Notes: generated by a model from the letters alone, not told the origin. DNA of 64,000 nt from Spirosoma aerolatum (GCF_002056795.1 NZ_CP020104.1:4411501-4475500); one strand, 5' to 3'. Counted from the stretch's first letter, positions 52,027 through 61,768 are shown. Program-made: numbers and translations.

Positions 52027-52112
52027 GTGTATAGCCCTACCAACAAAAAACTGTCGATCGGCTGGCGTTCCTACGGCCGATACTGGTCATACGAATCATC
52101 TCAATCCATAGT

Positions 52113-53195
52113 CTAGTTGGGTTGGTAAATACTCAATTCATCCTCTCCTACCTGTTTTCGGCTAACCAGTCTCCCCTGCACTATTGGTGCTTTTATTCCG
52201 TTACCCAACATACGAGGACTACGGAATACGCGCATCTCGTCCCACACGCCCTCGTCCAGGAATGATTGCAACAGAGAGGCTCCTCCTTCAACCAGTACCG
52301 ATTGAATACCCTGTAGATGAAGGTCCTGCAAGGTGTTATTGAGTGATTGAGCGATTGAGTAGCTGGGTGGAAAAAGGGTTGAATCGGCTTTTTGCTCTAC
52401 CACACTTTCGCCGTTGCGCTCTTTGAGACGTTGATGGTAAACAATTGTTGGTTGAGAACCGTCGAATACATGAAGATCAGCAGGTAAGGTCAGGTTGCGG
52501 TCCCATACAATACGAACAGGATTCTTACCAGGCCAAAGTCGGGTATTGAGTCGAGGGTTATCGTTGCGGGCGGTATTGGTACCCACCATGATGCCATCTT
52601 CTTCACCTCGCCACCGATGCACCAGCCGATGGGCTAATTCACCACTGATTTTGACAGGCTGGGCACCTTCGCCCCCAATAAATCCGTCAGATGTTTCGGC
52701 CCATTTCAGGATAATATAGGGGCGCTTCTTTTCAAAAAAAGTAAAAAAACGGGCATTCAACTGGCGACCCATTTCGTTCATAACTCCCGTTTCGACCTGA
52801 ATACCAGCAGCACGAAGCCGGGCGAAGCCCTGACCAGCCACGAGCGGATTAGGATCGTCGTTACAGCATACAACCCGACCGACCGCTCGTTCGATCAACA
52901 AATCGGCACAGGGGGGCTGTTTACCGTAATGCGAGCAGGGTTCCAGCGTTACATAGGCTGTACTTTCGGGCAACAGATGGGCATCCTGTGACCGAACCGA
53001 TAGTATCGCGTTGCGTTCGGCATGTGCTTCGCCGTATCGTTGATGCCACCCTTCACCTATTATTCTGGCAAACGGAATGTCAATCTCTCCTTTTCGATCA
53101 TGTACGATCACACAGCCAACCATTGGGTTAGGGCTCACCCGACCACGACCCAGTGTAGCCAGTTCGAGCGCACGGCGCATAAATGGGTTTTCCAT
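52113..53195 (-). CDS. ribD: Bifunctional riboflavin biosynthesis protein RibD
   Basis: Deaminates and then reduces the pyrimidine intermediate of riboflavin synthesis. N-terminal deaminase: zinc site in GEAHAERNAIL (His-Ala-Glu) and LEPCSHYGKQPPCADLL (two Cys). C-terminal reductase: PYIILKWAETSDGFIGG near residue 158, GIMVGTNTARNDNPRLNTR and VLVEGGASLLQSFLDEG. ATG 53195 (MENPFMRRALELA, 360 residues) gives the standard start. The frame stays open for 36 codons upstream, overlapping prmC, so that extension is unlikely. No FMN riboswitch signature is seen in the 61-base divergent gap with prmC. Confidence 0.94.
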   Translation of the reverse strand: MENPFMRRALELATLGRGRVSPNPMVGCVIVHDRKGEIDIPFARIIGEGWHQRYGEAHAERNAILSVRSQDAHLLPESTAYVTLEPCSHYGKQPPCADLLIERAVGRVVCCNDDPNPLVAGQGFARLRAAGIQVETGVMNEMGRQLNARFFTFFEKKRPYIILKWAETSDGFIGGEGAQPVKISGELAHRLVHRWRGEEDGIMVGTNTARNDNPRLNTRLWPGKNPVRIVWDRNLTLPADLHVFDGSQPTIVYHQRLKERNGESVVEQKADSTLFPPSYSIAQSLNNTLQDLHLQGIQSVLVEGGASLLQSFLDEGVWDEMRVFRSPRMLGNGIKAPIVQGRLVSRKQVGEDELSIYQPN

Positions 53196-53256
53196 AAACT
53201 GTAAACCGAATATCATAAACTTCCCTATTTTTGGCAAAATTACCTGATAGAACCCA

Positions 53257-54105
53257 ATGGCCACCGCCAAACCTCTATACGACCGGCTCAGTAAGAACAT
53301 CACGGCCTACCCGCCCGAAGAAGCGCGGGAAATGGCGTTCATGCTACTCGACCATTACTTCGGCCTGCGCAAAACGGATGTTCTGACCGATAAACCACTC
53401 CCGCCAAACCGCACGGAACCCGACTGGTTTAAAATTCTGGAACGTCTCAATCGACAGGAACCCATTCAGCACGTTATTGGTACGACGATCTTTTGTGGAT
53501 TAGAGTTCGACGTATCGCCCGATGTGCTCATTCCAAGGCCTGAAACCGAAGACCTGGTCAGGCTCATTATGCACGATTTTGCCGACCGAACCGACGATGT
53601 ACCGATCGTTGACATTGGTACTGGTAGTGGGTGTATTGCCATTACCCTGGCCCGGTTTCTTCCCCAATCCGTTGTAACGGGCTGGGATGTTTCGGCCGAA
53701 GCGTTAGCACTCGCCCAGCGTAATGCACAAAACCTGAAAGCGGATGTACAGTTCGAGATTCAGGACATTCTGGCCGTTCCTTCCGACTTTAGCCGACGGT
53801 TTGATTGCGTTGTCAGTAATCCGCCTTATGTAACACGTTCCGAAGCCGCTGACATGGACCGGAACGTACTCAATTACGAACCCGATCTGGCTTTATTTGT
53901 TGATGATAATGATCCGCTGGTTTTCTATAAAGCCGTAGCCGATTTCTGCACACGCCATCTCACTAAAGATGGGGCTTGTTACGTTGAAATTAATGAGCGC
54001 TTCGGCGAAGCTACCCGGCAGGTATTTGCTGATCGGGGATTCTCCAACATACAGGTATACAAAGATATTCACGGCAAGGATCGCAGTATCCGTGCTACGT
54101 TTTAG
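53257..54105 (+). CDS. prmC: Peptide chain release factor N5-glutamine methyltransferase PrmC (HemK)
   Basis: Methylates the Gln of the GGQ motif in release factors using SAM; cytosolic. The substrate-recognition helix domain is at the N-terminus (RLNRQEPIQHVIGTTIFCGLEF, then DVLIPRPETEDLV near 93-105). The SAM loop is DIGTGSGCIAITLA near 121-134, and the catalytic NPPYV is near residue 188. Length 282 is normal. A copy of the dispersed repeat begins on the stop codon itself. Confidence 0.96.
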   Translation: MATAKPLYDRLSKNITAYPPEEAREMAFMLLDHYFGLRKTDVLTDKPLPPNRTEPDWFKILERLNRQEPIQHVIGTTIFCGLEFDVSPDVLIPRPETEDLVRLIMHDFADRTDDVPIVDIGTGSGCIAITLARFLPQSVVTGWDVSAEALALAQRNAQNLKADVQFEIQDILAVPSDFSRRFDCVVSNPPYVTRSEAADMDRNVLNYEPDLALFVDDNDPLVFYKAVADFCTRHLTKDGACYVEINERFGEATRQVFADRGFSNIQVYKDIHGKDRSIRATF

Positions 54106-54198
54106 TTTATACGTTTACGGTCTACGGTTTACGGTGAGTTAGCGCAAGATCATTGATGCGTCAGCCTACTATAAACCATAAACCATAAACTGAAAACG
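54103..54198 (+). repeat. Dispersed intergenic repeat, copy B
   Basis: The 96-base copy is homologous to copy A with 16 extra bases near its 3' end (ATAAACC repeated). The left part has three TACGGT-containing units and the right part three ATAAACY units, so the ends are complementary and form a hairpin with some GT or mismatched pairs. It fills most of the prmC-MoxR gap. Confidence 0.6.
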
Positions 54199-54205
54199 AT
54201 ACAAG

Positions 54206-55183
54206 ATGCAATCGACCACTTCATTCAGTTACCATACAAAAATCCGCGAGGTATTCGGTGAGATGAGCAAGGTTGTAGTCGGGCAGGAACGCCTGCTCAA
54301 TCGCCTGCTGATCGGCCTGTTTACGGGTGGTCATATTTTACTGGAAGGCGTTCCCGGTCTGGCAAAAACACTTACGATCAACACACTCGCCAAAGTTCTT
54401 GAACTCGACTTCCAGCGTATCCAGTTCACGCCCGATCTACTCCCTGCCGATCTGATTGGCACGATGATTTTCAATCAGAAAACGGCTGAATTCGAGGTAA
54501 AGCAAGGGCCTATTTTTGCCAATCTGATTCTGGCCGACGAGGTCAACCGGTCTCCCGCCAAAGTTCAATCGGCACTACTTGAGGCCATGCAGGAAAAACA
54601 GGTAACCATTGGCGAGGAAACGTTTGTACTCGACCGACCCTTTCTGGTACTGGCTACCCAAAACCCGGTCGAACAGGAAGGGACCTATCCACTGCCTGAA
54701 GCACAGGTAGACCGCTTCATGATGAAAGTCTTTGTCGATTATCTTAACAAGGACGACGAACTGGAAGTGATGCGTCGGATGTCGAACCTCAATTTCGATT
54801 ATGAAGTACAGCCGGTACTGGGAAAAGAAGAGTTGAGTGCCATTCGAAATGAAATCAATAGCATCACGATTTCGGAAACCCTGGAACGGTACATCATCGA
54901 ACTGGTTTTTGCAACACGACGTCCCCTGGAGTACAATTTACGTGACGAAGCCCGCTACATTCAGTTCGGTGTGTCGCCACGGGCTACTATTTATCTGAAC
55001 CTGGCCGCCAAAGCCCTCGCTTATTTCGACCGACGCGATTATGTCCTTCCTGAGGACATTAAAGAAGTGGCCCCCGACGTATTCAATCATCGCATCATGC
55101 TCAATTACGAAGCCGAAGCGGATGGCGTTACCACCTTGCAGGTCATTGATTCCATACTCCGAAAAGTAGCCATTGGACGGTAA
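54206..55183 (+). CDS. MoxR-family AAA+ ATPase
   Basis: 325 residues. Walker A GVPGLAKT near residue 50, Walker B ILADEVNRSPAKVQSALLEAMQE near 110-132, sensor 1 ATQNPVEQEGTYPLPEAQVDRFMM near 150-173, and a C-terminal lid (PRATIYLNLAAKALAYFDRRDYVLPEDIKEV). MoxR ATPases act as chaperones that assemble metal or membrane complexes, usually with DUF58 and VWA proteins; none is visible here, since msrB follows. The role is therefore not set by context. Confidence 0.94.
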   Translation: MQSTTSFSYHTKIREVFGEMSKVVVGQERLLNRLLIGLFTGGHILLEGVPGLAKTLTINTLAKVLELDFQRIQFTPDLLPADLIGTMIFNQKTAEFEVKQGPIFANLILADEVNRSPAKVQSALLEAMQEKQVTIGEETFVLDRPFLVLATQNPVEQEGTYPLPEAQVDRFMMKVFVDYLNKDDELEVMRRMSNLNFDYEVQPVLGKEELSAIRNEINSITISETLERYIIELVFATRRPLEYNLRDEARYIQFGVSPRATIYLNLAAKALAYFDRRDYVLPEDIKEVAPDVFNHRIMLNYEAEADGVTTLQVIDSILRKVAIGR

Positions 55184-55251
55184 TCAAGAGCGAAAGAATA
55201 AGATTTCAGAAATAAATTTTAGCACTGTTCGCTCTTTTTACTCGTTAATCA

Positions 55252-55761
55252 ATGAAGCCAACGTACCTTTTTTTATTCATCGCGCTGCTTCTGATTGGCG
55301 GGTTATGGCTTTATGGTACGTTTGTAACCACACCCCGCCCTTTGCATCATCCACCGGCAGGCACTACCTCACCGGGCAACCGCAGGGTCGAGAAATCCGA
55401 TGAAGAATGGAAGTCTCTACTGACGCGTTCTCAATACACCATCACACGCGAACGCGGGACCGAATGGCCTAATAGCAGCGAACTGAACCACGAACATCGA
55501 GTCGGGAGGTATGCCTGTGTCTGCTGTCATAATCCCCTGTTCTCATCAGCCACCAAATTCGATTCCCATACGGGCTGGCCAAGTTTTTATGAACCTATTG
55601 TTCCCAACGCCATCTATACCGAACCCGATGGTAACCGAACGGAAGCGCGCTGTTCGGTCTGTGATGCCCACCTGGGCCACGTATTCAACGACGGTCCCGA
55701 CCCGACTGGGCTTCGCTATTGCATGAACGGCGTAGCATTGACGTTTGCCCCTGCCAAGTAA
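55252..55761 (+). CDS. msrB: Peptide-methionine (R)-S-oxide reductase MsrB, membrane-anchored or exported
   Basis: Reduces methionine-R-sulfoxide in proteins. An N-terminal hydrophobic segment (residues 3-25) targets it to the membrane or periplasm. The zinc site is Cys89/Cys92 (ACVCC) and Cys134/Cys137 (CSVC); the catalytic Cys157 is in RYCMNGVAL. FDSHTGWPSFYEP and LGHVFNDGPDPTG complete the fold. The usual GTEPPFTGEY segment reads GTEWPNSSELN, so a resolving Cys is not evident and recycling may need an external thiol. Length 169. It lies 68 bases after the MoxR gene. Confidence 0.95.
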   Translation: MKPTYLFLFIALLLIGGLWLYGTFVTTPRPLHHPPAGTTSPGNRRVEKSDEEWKSLLTRSQYTITRERGTEWPNSSELNHEHRVGRYACVCCHNPLFSSATKFDSHTGWPSFYEPIVPNAIYTEPDGNRTEARCSVCDAHLGHVFNDGPDPTGLRYCMNGVALTFAPAK

Positions 55762-55808
55762 ACCGTTTTACGAAATTTGCAATTCGCGAATTGCAAATCA
55801 GCTATTTG

Positions 55809-57341
55809 TCAGAACTGGAAATAAATAAACTGGTTGGACGAGAAGACGCCAAACAGATAGGTAACGAACGTAATGAGTGTAAACAACAGAACAAACTGAA
55901 CCGTATTCCGCGTTGGAATGGAAAGAACAAAGGCCTCTTTAATGAGCAGAAAAACGATCAAAAAGAGACTGAACCACATTTCGACAGCATTCATAGGGCT
56001 TTGAATGACATCGCTGAACGACAGCGTACCAATTCGTCCCAGAATCATAAAGGCATCCCCCACACTTCGCGCCCGGAAAAACACCCACGTCAGCATGATC
56101 AGAACGAACGTAATAAGCGTATTGATAACTACCCGAACGGGCGACTTCTGACTTTCCCGATCATGAACGGGCGAAGTAATCAAACTGGGTTGCGTACTAG
56201 AAAAGCCCAGTTTCGACAGGAGTTTATCACGCAGTACAGCCAGAATTTGGTACACACCATTTAACCCACCCCAAATAACATACGTCCAGTTGGGGCCATG
56301 CCAGAGGCCACTGGCCAGAAACACAATCAGCATGTTCAGGTATTGCCGAAACTCACCTTTCCGGTTGCCCCCCAGCGGAATATAGAGGTAGTCCCGAAAC
56401 CAGGTCGACAGCGAAATATGCCAGCGTCGCCAGAACTCCGAAATCGACTGGGCAATGTAGGGCGTTCGGAAGTTTTCCATGAGCGTGAAGCCCATAACGC
56501 GGGCCGCTCCAATCGCCACATCCGAATAGCCCGAAAAGTCACAGTAGATCTGGAAGGTGTAAAAGAATGTGGCCGCCAGCAGGGTGAGCCCATTTTGTTC
56601 AGACGGGTTACCGTACGCATAATCGACCAGCATAGCTAACCGATCGGCAATGACCAGCTTTTTAAACAATCCAAAGGCCATTTGCATGAGCCCGGCCTTT
56701 ACATTTTCAGCATCGTAGGCAAAGGTTTTATGGAATTGCCATAGCACATTCTGCGGGCGCTCAATGGGTCCAGCCACCAACTGGGGGTAGAACATGACGT
56801 AGAGCGCGTAAATGCCAAAATGTCGCTCGGCTTTCTGGTTCCCCCGATACACTTCAATGGTATAGCTCATGGCCTGAAACGTATGAAACGACAAGCCAAT
56901 GGGCAGAATACTCATATTGTCTTTGTAGGAAGAAATACCGCTTTTACCGAATATATGCAACACTTTTACAAACACTCGATTGGCTCCTGCTGTTACGGTT
57001 TCGGCAATATGCGGCATATCCAGAAAGTCGAATAAACCGGCAATGTTTTCCGTAAAAAAACCTAGATATTTAAAAAAGGCCAGAATCCCCAGGTTCGAAA
57101 TCAGCGACAGAATAAGCAGCCAGCGCCGGGAACGCCCACTCGATCGCTCAATCCAGATACCAGCGATGTAGTCAATGATAATAGTCAGGAATAGAATCAG
57201 GATATACGACGGCTGGAAAACCATGTAGAAATAACAACTGGCTACCAGCAGCAATATCCATCGCCCCTGCCACTTCAAACTGAAATAGCTTAGGGTAACG
57301 ACTATAAAAAACAGTAAAAACTGTAGTGAATTAAAAAGCAT
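55809..57341 (-). CDS. MBOAT-family membrane O-acyltransferase (AlgI-like)
   Basis: 510 residues, about 11 hydrophobic helices. Signature region: ISEFWRRWHISLSTWFRDYLYIPLGGNR near residues 300-325 and the active-site His in ASGLWHGPNWTYVIWGGLNG near 345-362. N-terminal MLFNSLQFLLFF and the FKYLGFF motif match the AlgI/DltB-like branch. It should acetylate or acylate a polysaccharide or lipid-linked glycan during export. No AlgJ/AlgX-like SGNH partner is adjacent in this window. It ends the GT2/GT-C cluster and is separated from GT2 by 93 bases that contain a possible repeat fragment. Confidence 0.93.
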   Translation of the reverse strand: MLFNSLQFLLFFIVVTLSYFSLKWQGRWILLLVASCYFYMVFQPSYILILFLTIIIDYIAGIWIERSSGRSRRWLLILSLISNLGILAFFKYLGFFTENIAGLFDFLDMPHIAETVTAGANRVFVKVLHIFGKSGISSYKDNMSILPIGLSFHTFQAMSYTIEVYRGNQKAERHFGIYALYVMFYPQLVAGPIERPQNVLWQFHKTFAYDAENVKAGLMQMAFGLFKKLVIADRLAMLVDYAYGNPSEQNGLTLLAATFFYTFQIYCDFSGYSDVAIGAARVMGFTLMENFRTPYIAQSISEFWRRWHISLSTWFRDYLYIPLGGNRKGEFRQYLNMLIVFLASGLWHGPNWTYVIWGGLNGVYQILAVLRDKLLSKLGFSSTQPSLITSPVHDRESQKSPVRVVINTLITFVLIMLTWVFFRARSVGDAFMILGRIGTLSFSDVIQSPMNAVEMWFSLFLIVFLLIKEAFVLSIPTRNTVQFVLLFTLITFVTYLFGVFSSNQFIYFQF

Positions 57342-57434
57342 CCGTTCTACCGTTACGGTTTAGGGCATTCGGTAACGTAAGCGCTTGGCATCCGAACTAA
57401 CAAACCAGCACTATACAAAAGCGACTGAAAACGA

Positions 57435-58466
57435 TCAGGACACACTGGCTTGCTTCAATGGCATTACGGGCTGCCGCTGCTGATCTTTAATGACGTCTCG
57501 CAAGACGTACAATGGGCGCCCTTTCGCCTGAAAAAAGATGCGAAGCACATATTCCCCAATCAAGCCGAGCGCAATAAGCTGAACACCACTGAACAAGACC
57601 ATAACGAACAGCAGGGCCGTAAACCCCTGAGGTACATCATGGTAAATAAAGCGCTTGATTAACGTCTGAACCAGGTAAATCATCGCGACCCCAATCGTGA
57701 GCATCCCCAGCCGGGTAATAATCTTGACCGGGTATTCGCTGAAATTGAAGATACCATTATAAGCCAAACGCTGTAGCATCTTGAACGAGTACTTAGGTTC
57801 ACCCGCCTGCCGGGCATCGCGTTCATACTCCACCCCTATTTGTTTAAAGCCAATCCAGCTACGCATGCCCCGGATAAAGCGGCTTTCTTCGGGCATTTGG
57901 TTCAGTACATCGGCCACCCGGCGACTTATCAGCGAAAAATCACCACTGTCGAGTGGCATATCCACGTACGAAATGGCCTTCATAAACCGATAAAAGGCAG
58001 CGTAGGCTGTTCGTTTAAAGAAATTTTCTTTTCGTTTCTTCCGAATCGCATACACTACGTCGTATCCCTCCAGATGCTTTGCATAAAATTCGGTCAGTAA
58101 CTCAGGCGGGTCCTGTAAATCACCGTCGATGATAAAAAGGGCTTCGGAGGCACGAGCGGCCGCAATACCAGCTGTCAGCGCAATCTGGTGTCCATAATTT
58201 CGGGATAGAAAGACACAGTGATAACGAGCATCGGTCAAGGCTACCTGCTGCATCAACAGCGCCGTATTGTCGCGGCTTCCATCATCAATCAGCACAACTT
58301 CAATACGTAAGGGAGATTTCTCCATGACGGCATTCAGCCGGGAAATCAGATAGGGAAACGACTCGGTTTCGTTATAAAGTGGAGCAATGATTGAAATCTG
58401 AGGTTCTAACAAGGTAGTATAGCTTGAGACGGTATCAGCGTTGGCAAAAGTACGTTTTTTTGGCAT
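57435..58466 (-). CDS. GT2 glycosyltransferase (DPM1/GtrB/ArnC-like)
   Basis: From ATG 58466 it has 343 residues. The GT-A domain starts ISIIAPLYNETESFPYLI, with VVLIDDGSRDNT, then FIIDGDLQDPPELL (metal DxD region) and the acceptor block DSGDFSLISRRV and FIRGMRSWIGF. Two C-terminal TM helices (LGMLTIGVAMIYLVQT; LFVMVLFSGVQLIALGLIGEYVLRIF) anchor it in the inner membrane. Such enzymes load a sugar on undecaprenyl phosphate for use by GT-C enzymes, two of which are encoded immediately upstream. A GTG five codons upstream is a possible alternative start. Confidence 0.93.
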   Translation of the reverse strand: MPKKRTFANADTVSSYTTLLEPQISIIAPLYNETESFPYLISRLNAVMEKSPLRIEVVLIDDGSRDNTALLMQQVALTDARYHCVFLSRNYGHQIALTAGIAAARASEALFIIDGDLQDPPELLTEFYAKHLEGYDVVYAIRKKRKENFFKRTAYAAFYRFMKAISYVDMPLDSGDFSLISRRVADVLNQMPEESRFIRGMRSWIGFKQIGVEYERDARQAGEPKYSFKMLQRLAYNGIFNFSEYPVKIITRLGMLTIGVAMIYLVQTLIKRFIYHDVPQGFTALLFVMVLFSGVQLIALGLIGEYVLRIFFQAKGRPLYVLRDVIKDQQRQPVMPLKQASVS

Positions 58467-58491
58467 TTTGGCCACTCCCACAGCGCATTTG

Positions 58492-60246
58492 TTAAGGAAT
58501 GGTAATGGTTTGCGGACTAAATCGTATGGGAGCAGAGGCCTCGTCGGACGTTGTCAGGATACCCAGACGATACGTTCCGGGCGGTAACATGGGAATAATT
58601 ACCTCTGCAAAAACCGTCTGAACGGGTCGATTCAGGTAGAAATTAGCCGGCGAAAAATGGATCGACGAAGGGAATAAATACGTCCGCTGATCGGATTGAA
58701 CCACTACCGCTGACTGGCCAACCGGTCTGGGCAGCACCCCATAATCGGTTTCGACCAGATAGCTGTACCCTCCACCCGAACGATGCAGGGTAAGATTCTT
58801 GTCGGGTTTCATGGACCGCCCTTTGGTTAGCAGGATTTGCTCATAGGCGGAGTAATAGGCATCTGTAGGGTACTGATAAAGGCCTCGTCGAACGGCCTGG
58901 TCGAGGCTCCGGCGAGCCAGATTCACAAATGGATGTCCCCAGCTTGGCCCTAACCCCGTTTCGTTGTATTTCTGATTAAACGCGCTGGTAAGGAGTTGCT
59001 CTTTTCGGAACGCAATTTTGGGCAACCGAAAGACATACCAGGCGCCCCAAACAACGAAACCGACAACCAAACCAGCTCGTACCCAGGTTTCCAGAACACG
59101 CGAATTTTTATACTGCTCACTCAACACATTCAGGTACAGCAGTACAACCAGGAGCGCGGGGTAAATCATGTAGTTGCTGATGAGCATAACCGCATAACCG
59201 AACCGGGGCCGCAGAAAAGCGACTACTACCGCATTGACCATCAGAAAAGCGTAACTGCCTGTCAGGAAATAGCGACGTTTCCAGAGTGCTGCTGTCGCCC
59301 GATCCAAATTGGCGGATGCCTTAACTGGCCTGCGAAAAATTGGTTCCGCCATTTGCCAGAGTAACCATAGCATCGCCGGAATCAGGATTAATCCAGCCAG
59401 GGTAGGCAGTATGCTCCGCACCAGAATAGATGTCTCAGGCAGAAAGTCGAAAAGGCCGCCATTGAAGGTAAAAAAGCCTAAAAAGATCAGATGCGGATGT
59501 TCCAGAAAGAATGAGACGCTACTATCGTTCCCCTGCGTATTCGGAAAATCATGAAAATAATAGACGATAGCCCCTACCCCAACGGCCAGCCATATGCCCA
59601 GTCGAACCCATTGCCGCTGCATAACCAGTACCACTGCCCCGGCCACCCAGCCAAACAAGCCGTTACTCATCGAAAAAGATGTCAGTACCTGTAGGACAAG
59701 CCCAAACCCAAACCGGCTGCGGCTTCCATCGGCCAGTAGATAGATGACTGCTATCACCATCGCCACCACGACCTGATGCTGTAGACTTGTAATGGCCCAG
59801 GTCGTTGTCAGATAGTATTGAGGCTGGAGCAATAAAAAAGGAATAGGTACAAACGCCAGAATCGGTAGGCCTGTTGATCGAAAAACCCGATAAAAAATCG
59901 CCAGTAGCAGTAACAGAAACGCAAAAGCCGCGAAGATCAACCAACGAAAATTAACAGCTCCTGTCAGGTTGTAACAGAGCAAAGTAAGGAGCTTACCCGT
60001 CAGAATACGATGCTCATTGTTAGGACTCAGCAACCAGTATATTTTTCGCTCAACCGTAGGCGCATCAATATACCCAACAATAAAACTCAGAAACGCGTCG
60101 ATGTCGTCCATCCAGGGCACATCGACAATATAGGCAAACAGCAACAGGCTGAAGCACACAATCGGAATACCGATCAGCACCCAGGCGAGTCTGTCGAACC
60201 GACCAACAACCAACGACCGATTACGAGATAGGTACGCTACATTCAT
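58492..60246 (-). CDS. Polytopic membrane protein, GT-C glycosyltransferase-like
   Basis: 584 residues with about 11 hydrophobic helices in the first 400 residues, then a ~180-residue soluble C-terminal part. The first external loop carries WMDDIDAF with acidic residues, and LLSPNNEHRILTGKL follows, resembling the catalytic loop of GT-C enzymes that use polyprenyl-phosphate sugars. Next to a GtrB-type GT2 (25 bases downstream), so a GtrB-Gtr-type glycan-modifying role is likely. The acceptor may be O-antigen, a surface polymer or a protein. No named family was recognised with certainty. Confidence 0.7.
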   Translation of the reverse strand: MNVAYLSRNRSLVVGRFDRLAWVLIGIPIVCFSLLLFAYIVDVPWMDDIDAFLSFIVGYIDAPTVERKIYWLLSPNNEHRILTGKLLTLLCYNLTGAVNFRWLIFAAFAFLLLLLAIFYRVFRSTGLPILAFVPIPFLLLQPQYYLTTTWAITSLQHQVVVAMVIAVIYLLADGSRSRFGFGLVLQVLTSFSMSNGLFGWVAGAVVLVMQRQWVRLGIWLAVGVGAIVYYFHDFPNTQGNDSSVSFFLEHPHLIFLGFFTFNGGLFDFLPETSILVRSILPTLAGLILIPAMLWLLWQMAEPIFRRPVKASANLDRATAALWKRRYFLTGSYAFLMVNAVVVAFLRPRFGYAVMLISNYMIYPALLVVLLYLNVLSEQYKNSRVLETWVRAGLVVGFVVWGAWYVFRLPKIAFRKEQLLTSAFNQKYNETGLGPSWGHPFVNLARRSLDQAVRRGLYQYPTDAYYSAYEQILLTKGRSMKPDKNLTLHRSGGGYSYLVETDYGVLPRPVGQSAVVVQSDQRTYLFPSSIHFSPANFYLNRPVQTVFAEVIIPMLPPGTYRLGILTTSDEASAPIRFSPQTITIP

Positions 60247-60337
60247 TCGATTTGACCAATTCCATCCAACTCAAGCCGAATTGGCGAAACTCGTTAGTTA
60301 ATTTTCAGGGCAATATGCCAGCTAGTACGTGCACCGA

Positions 60338-61768
60338 TTATGGGGTTGGCTGATGGCCTTTCAGTATAATCGTTTTTTTATGAAAATAATCGGCCCAACA
60401 ACGATTCCAGAGGTGCTGTGGATTATCATGAATATCTTCCAGAAATAAGGAAACCGGATATTGGCTCAGTGGCGTTATAACACTGTTGGCATCACCCTGT
60501 TTCGACAATTGAGCATACCGTTCGAGCATCTCCCGATCATATTGAGCAGCCCGACCACTAAGCCAGTCGCCATATACCACCGGCAGCAACGTTCCCAACG
60601 ACGCAGCAACTACTGCCCAGATTACTGCCAACAGCATAATCGGACGCAGATACGGAACCAACGAATCAGGATCGAAGCGGTATCGAATACGAATAACCAG
60701 TAATGTCAGGTTATACAATAAGCATAGCCAGAAAGCCAGGTTGATCAAATTGATCAGCCGGGGAATGGGAGCGATACCCACACCATAAAAATGCAATGAA
60801 ATAAGCGCCAGAAGCGTTGCCACCATATACAAGAGCCCCCAAAGTGGATGTAAACGCAGGTAGGGTGGAAAATCGGATCGGCGTCGACGTGTGCCCGCCA
60901 GTTTCCAGGCTAGAGGCACGTATAAAATCGACAAAGGAAGCCAGGGCGTTGTAAACAGTTGTTTAGGAATGTATGTAACCGCAAACTTAAGCGACGATAT
61001 CAAGGTGAACGGGATATCGCTTCCATGCGGGTTGCCCCCCAACCGAATGGCATTGCCCGGTGCTTTGAATAGATAATAACAGGCCACTGCCGCCACTGCC
61101 AGCAAAATCACCAGGGTTGCCGATACCCGACGACGCTCTATTAATTCCCCAAAGCCAATCAGCGCCAATACGGATAACACTAGTACCATCGTCATCTCAC
61201 TTGACCCGATAATTGCCGTAACCAGCAAACTTTCCGTAATCACATAACCCGACTTCCAGTTAAATCCACGTTGTTGGTGCGCCATCAGGACAGCCAGTAA
61301 AAACAGGAAAAGGGCGCTGGACAAACCATAGCTAGCCAGCCCTGTATACCAATACAAATACTCAGGAATCCCTGCCAGGGTAGTAATGAAGCCAATAAAA
61401 ACCCCGAACGCTAAAGCAAGTTTGGCTTCCAGATCAAAAAACGTGGACAGTAATTGGTTCGCAATGGCATAGCAACCCGCTAATACCAGCGCCAGCAAAA
61501 CCATTGGATAGATTTTATAGGCACTATACCACCCCAGTATGATCGGATTGGTATGAACAATGAAATTATGAAAGAAACGCCCGGTCCATCCATCATAATA
61601 ATACTGTTGAGCCTGCCAGAATCCATAGTGGATCACGGTATTCGCAAAACAATAATCGTCGGTGGGTGATGGGTGGTTGTAAGTGGCCAGCGCAACTAAA
61701 GGCGTAAGGACAACAATAGCAAACAGACCCAGCAGAAAAGTAACAATACGTAATAAAGATCCAGACAT
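60338..61768 (-). CDS. Polytopic membrane protein, DUF6056/GtrII-like
   Basis: 476 residues from ATG 61768 with about 11 hydrophobic helices. The first periplasmic loop has SPTDDYCFAN and YYYDGWTGRFFHNFIVH, the acidic and aromatic pattern of the DUF6056 / glucosyl transferase GtrII-like group. It is upstream of the other GT-C-like gene and the GtrB-like GT2. I infer it transfers a sugar from polyprenyl phosphate to a surface glycan. An alternative ATG nine bases upstream exists. Part of a dispersed repeat may overlap its leader. Confidence 0.72.
   Translation of the reverse strand: MSGSLLRIVTFLLGLFAIVVLTPLVALATYNHPSPTDDYCFANTVIHYGFWQAQQYYYDGWTGRFFHNFIVHTNPIILGWYSAYKIYPMVLLALVLAGCYAIANQLLSTFFDLEAKLALAFGVFIGFITTLAGIPEYLYWYTGLASYGLSSALFLFLLAVLMAHQQRGFNWKSGYVITESLLVTAIIGSSEMTMVLVLSVLALIGFGELIERRRVSATLVILLAVAAVACYYLFKAPGNAIRLGGNPHGSDIPFTLISSLKFAVTYIPKQLFTTPWLPLSILYVPLAWKLAGTRRRRSDFPPYLRLHPLWGLLYMVATLLALISLHFYGVGIAPIPRLINLINLAFWLCLLYNLTLLVIRIRYRFDPDSLVPYLRPIMLLAVIWAVVAASLGTLLPVVYGDWLSGRAAQYDREMLERYAQLSKQGDANSVITPLSQYPVSLFLEDIHDNPQHLWNRCWADYFHKKTIILKGHQPTP

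Noticed and set aside
53196..53303. N-terminal extension of RibD by 36 codons
   Set aside because: It would overlap the prmC coding region and adds hydrophobic sequence not present in RibD; the internal ATG fits the family start.
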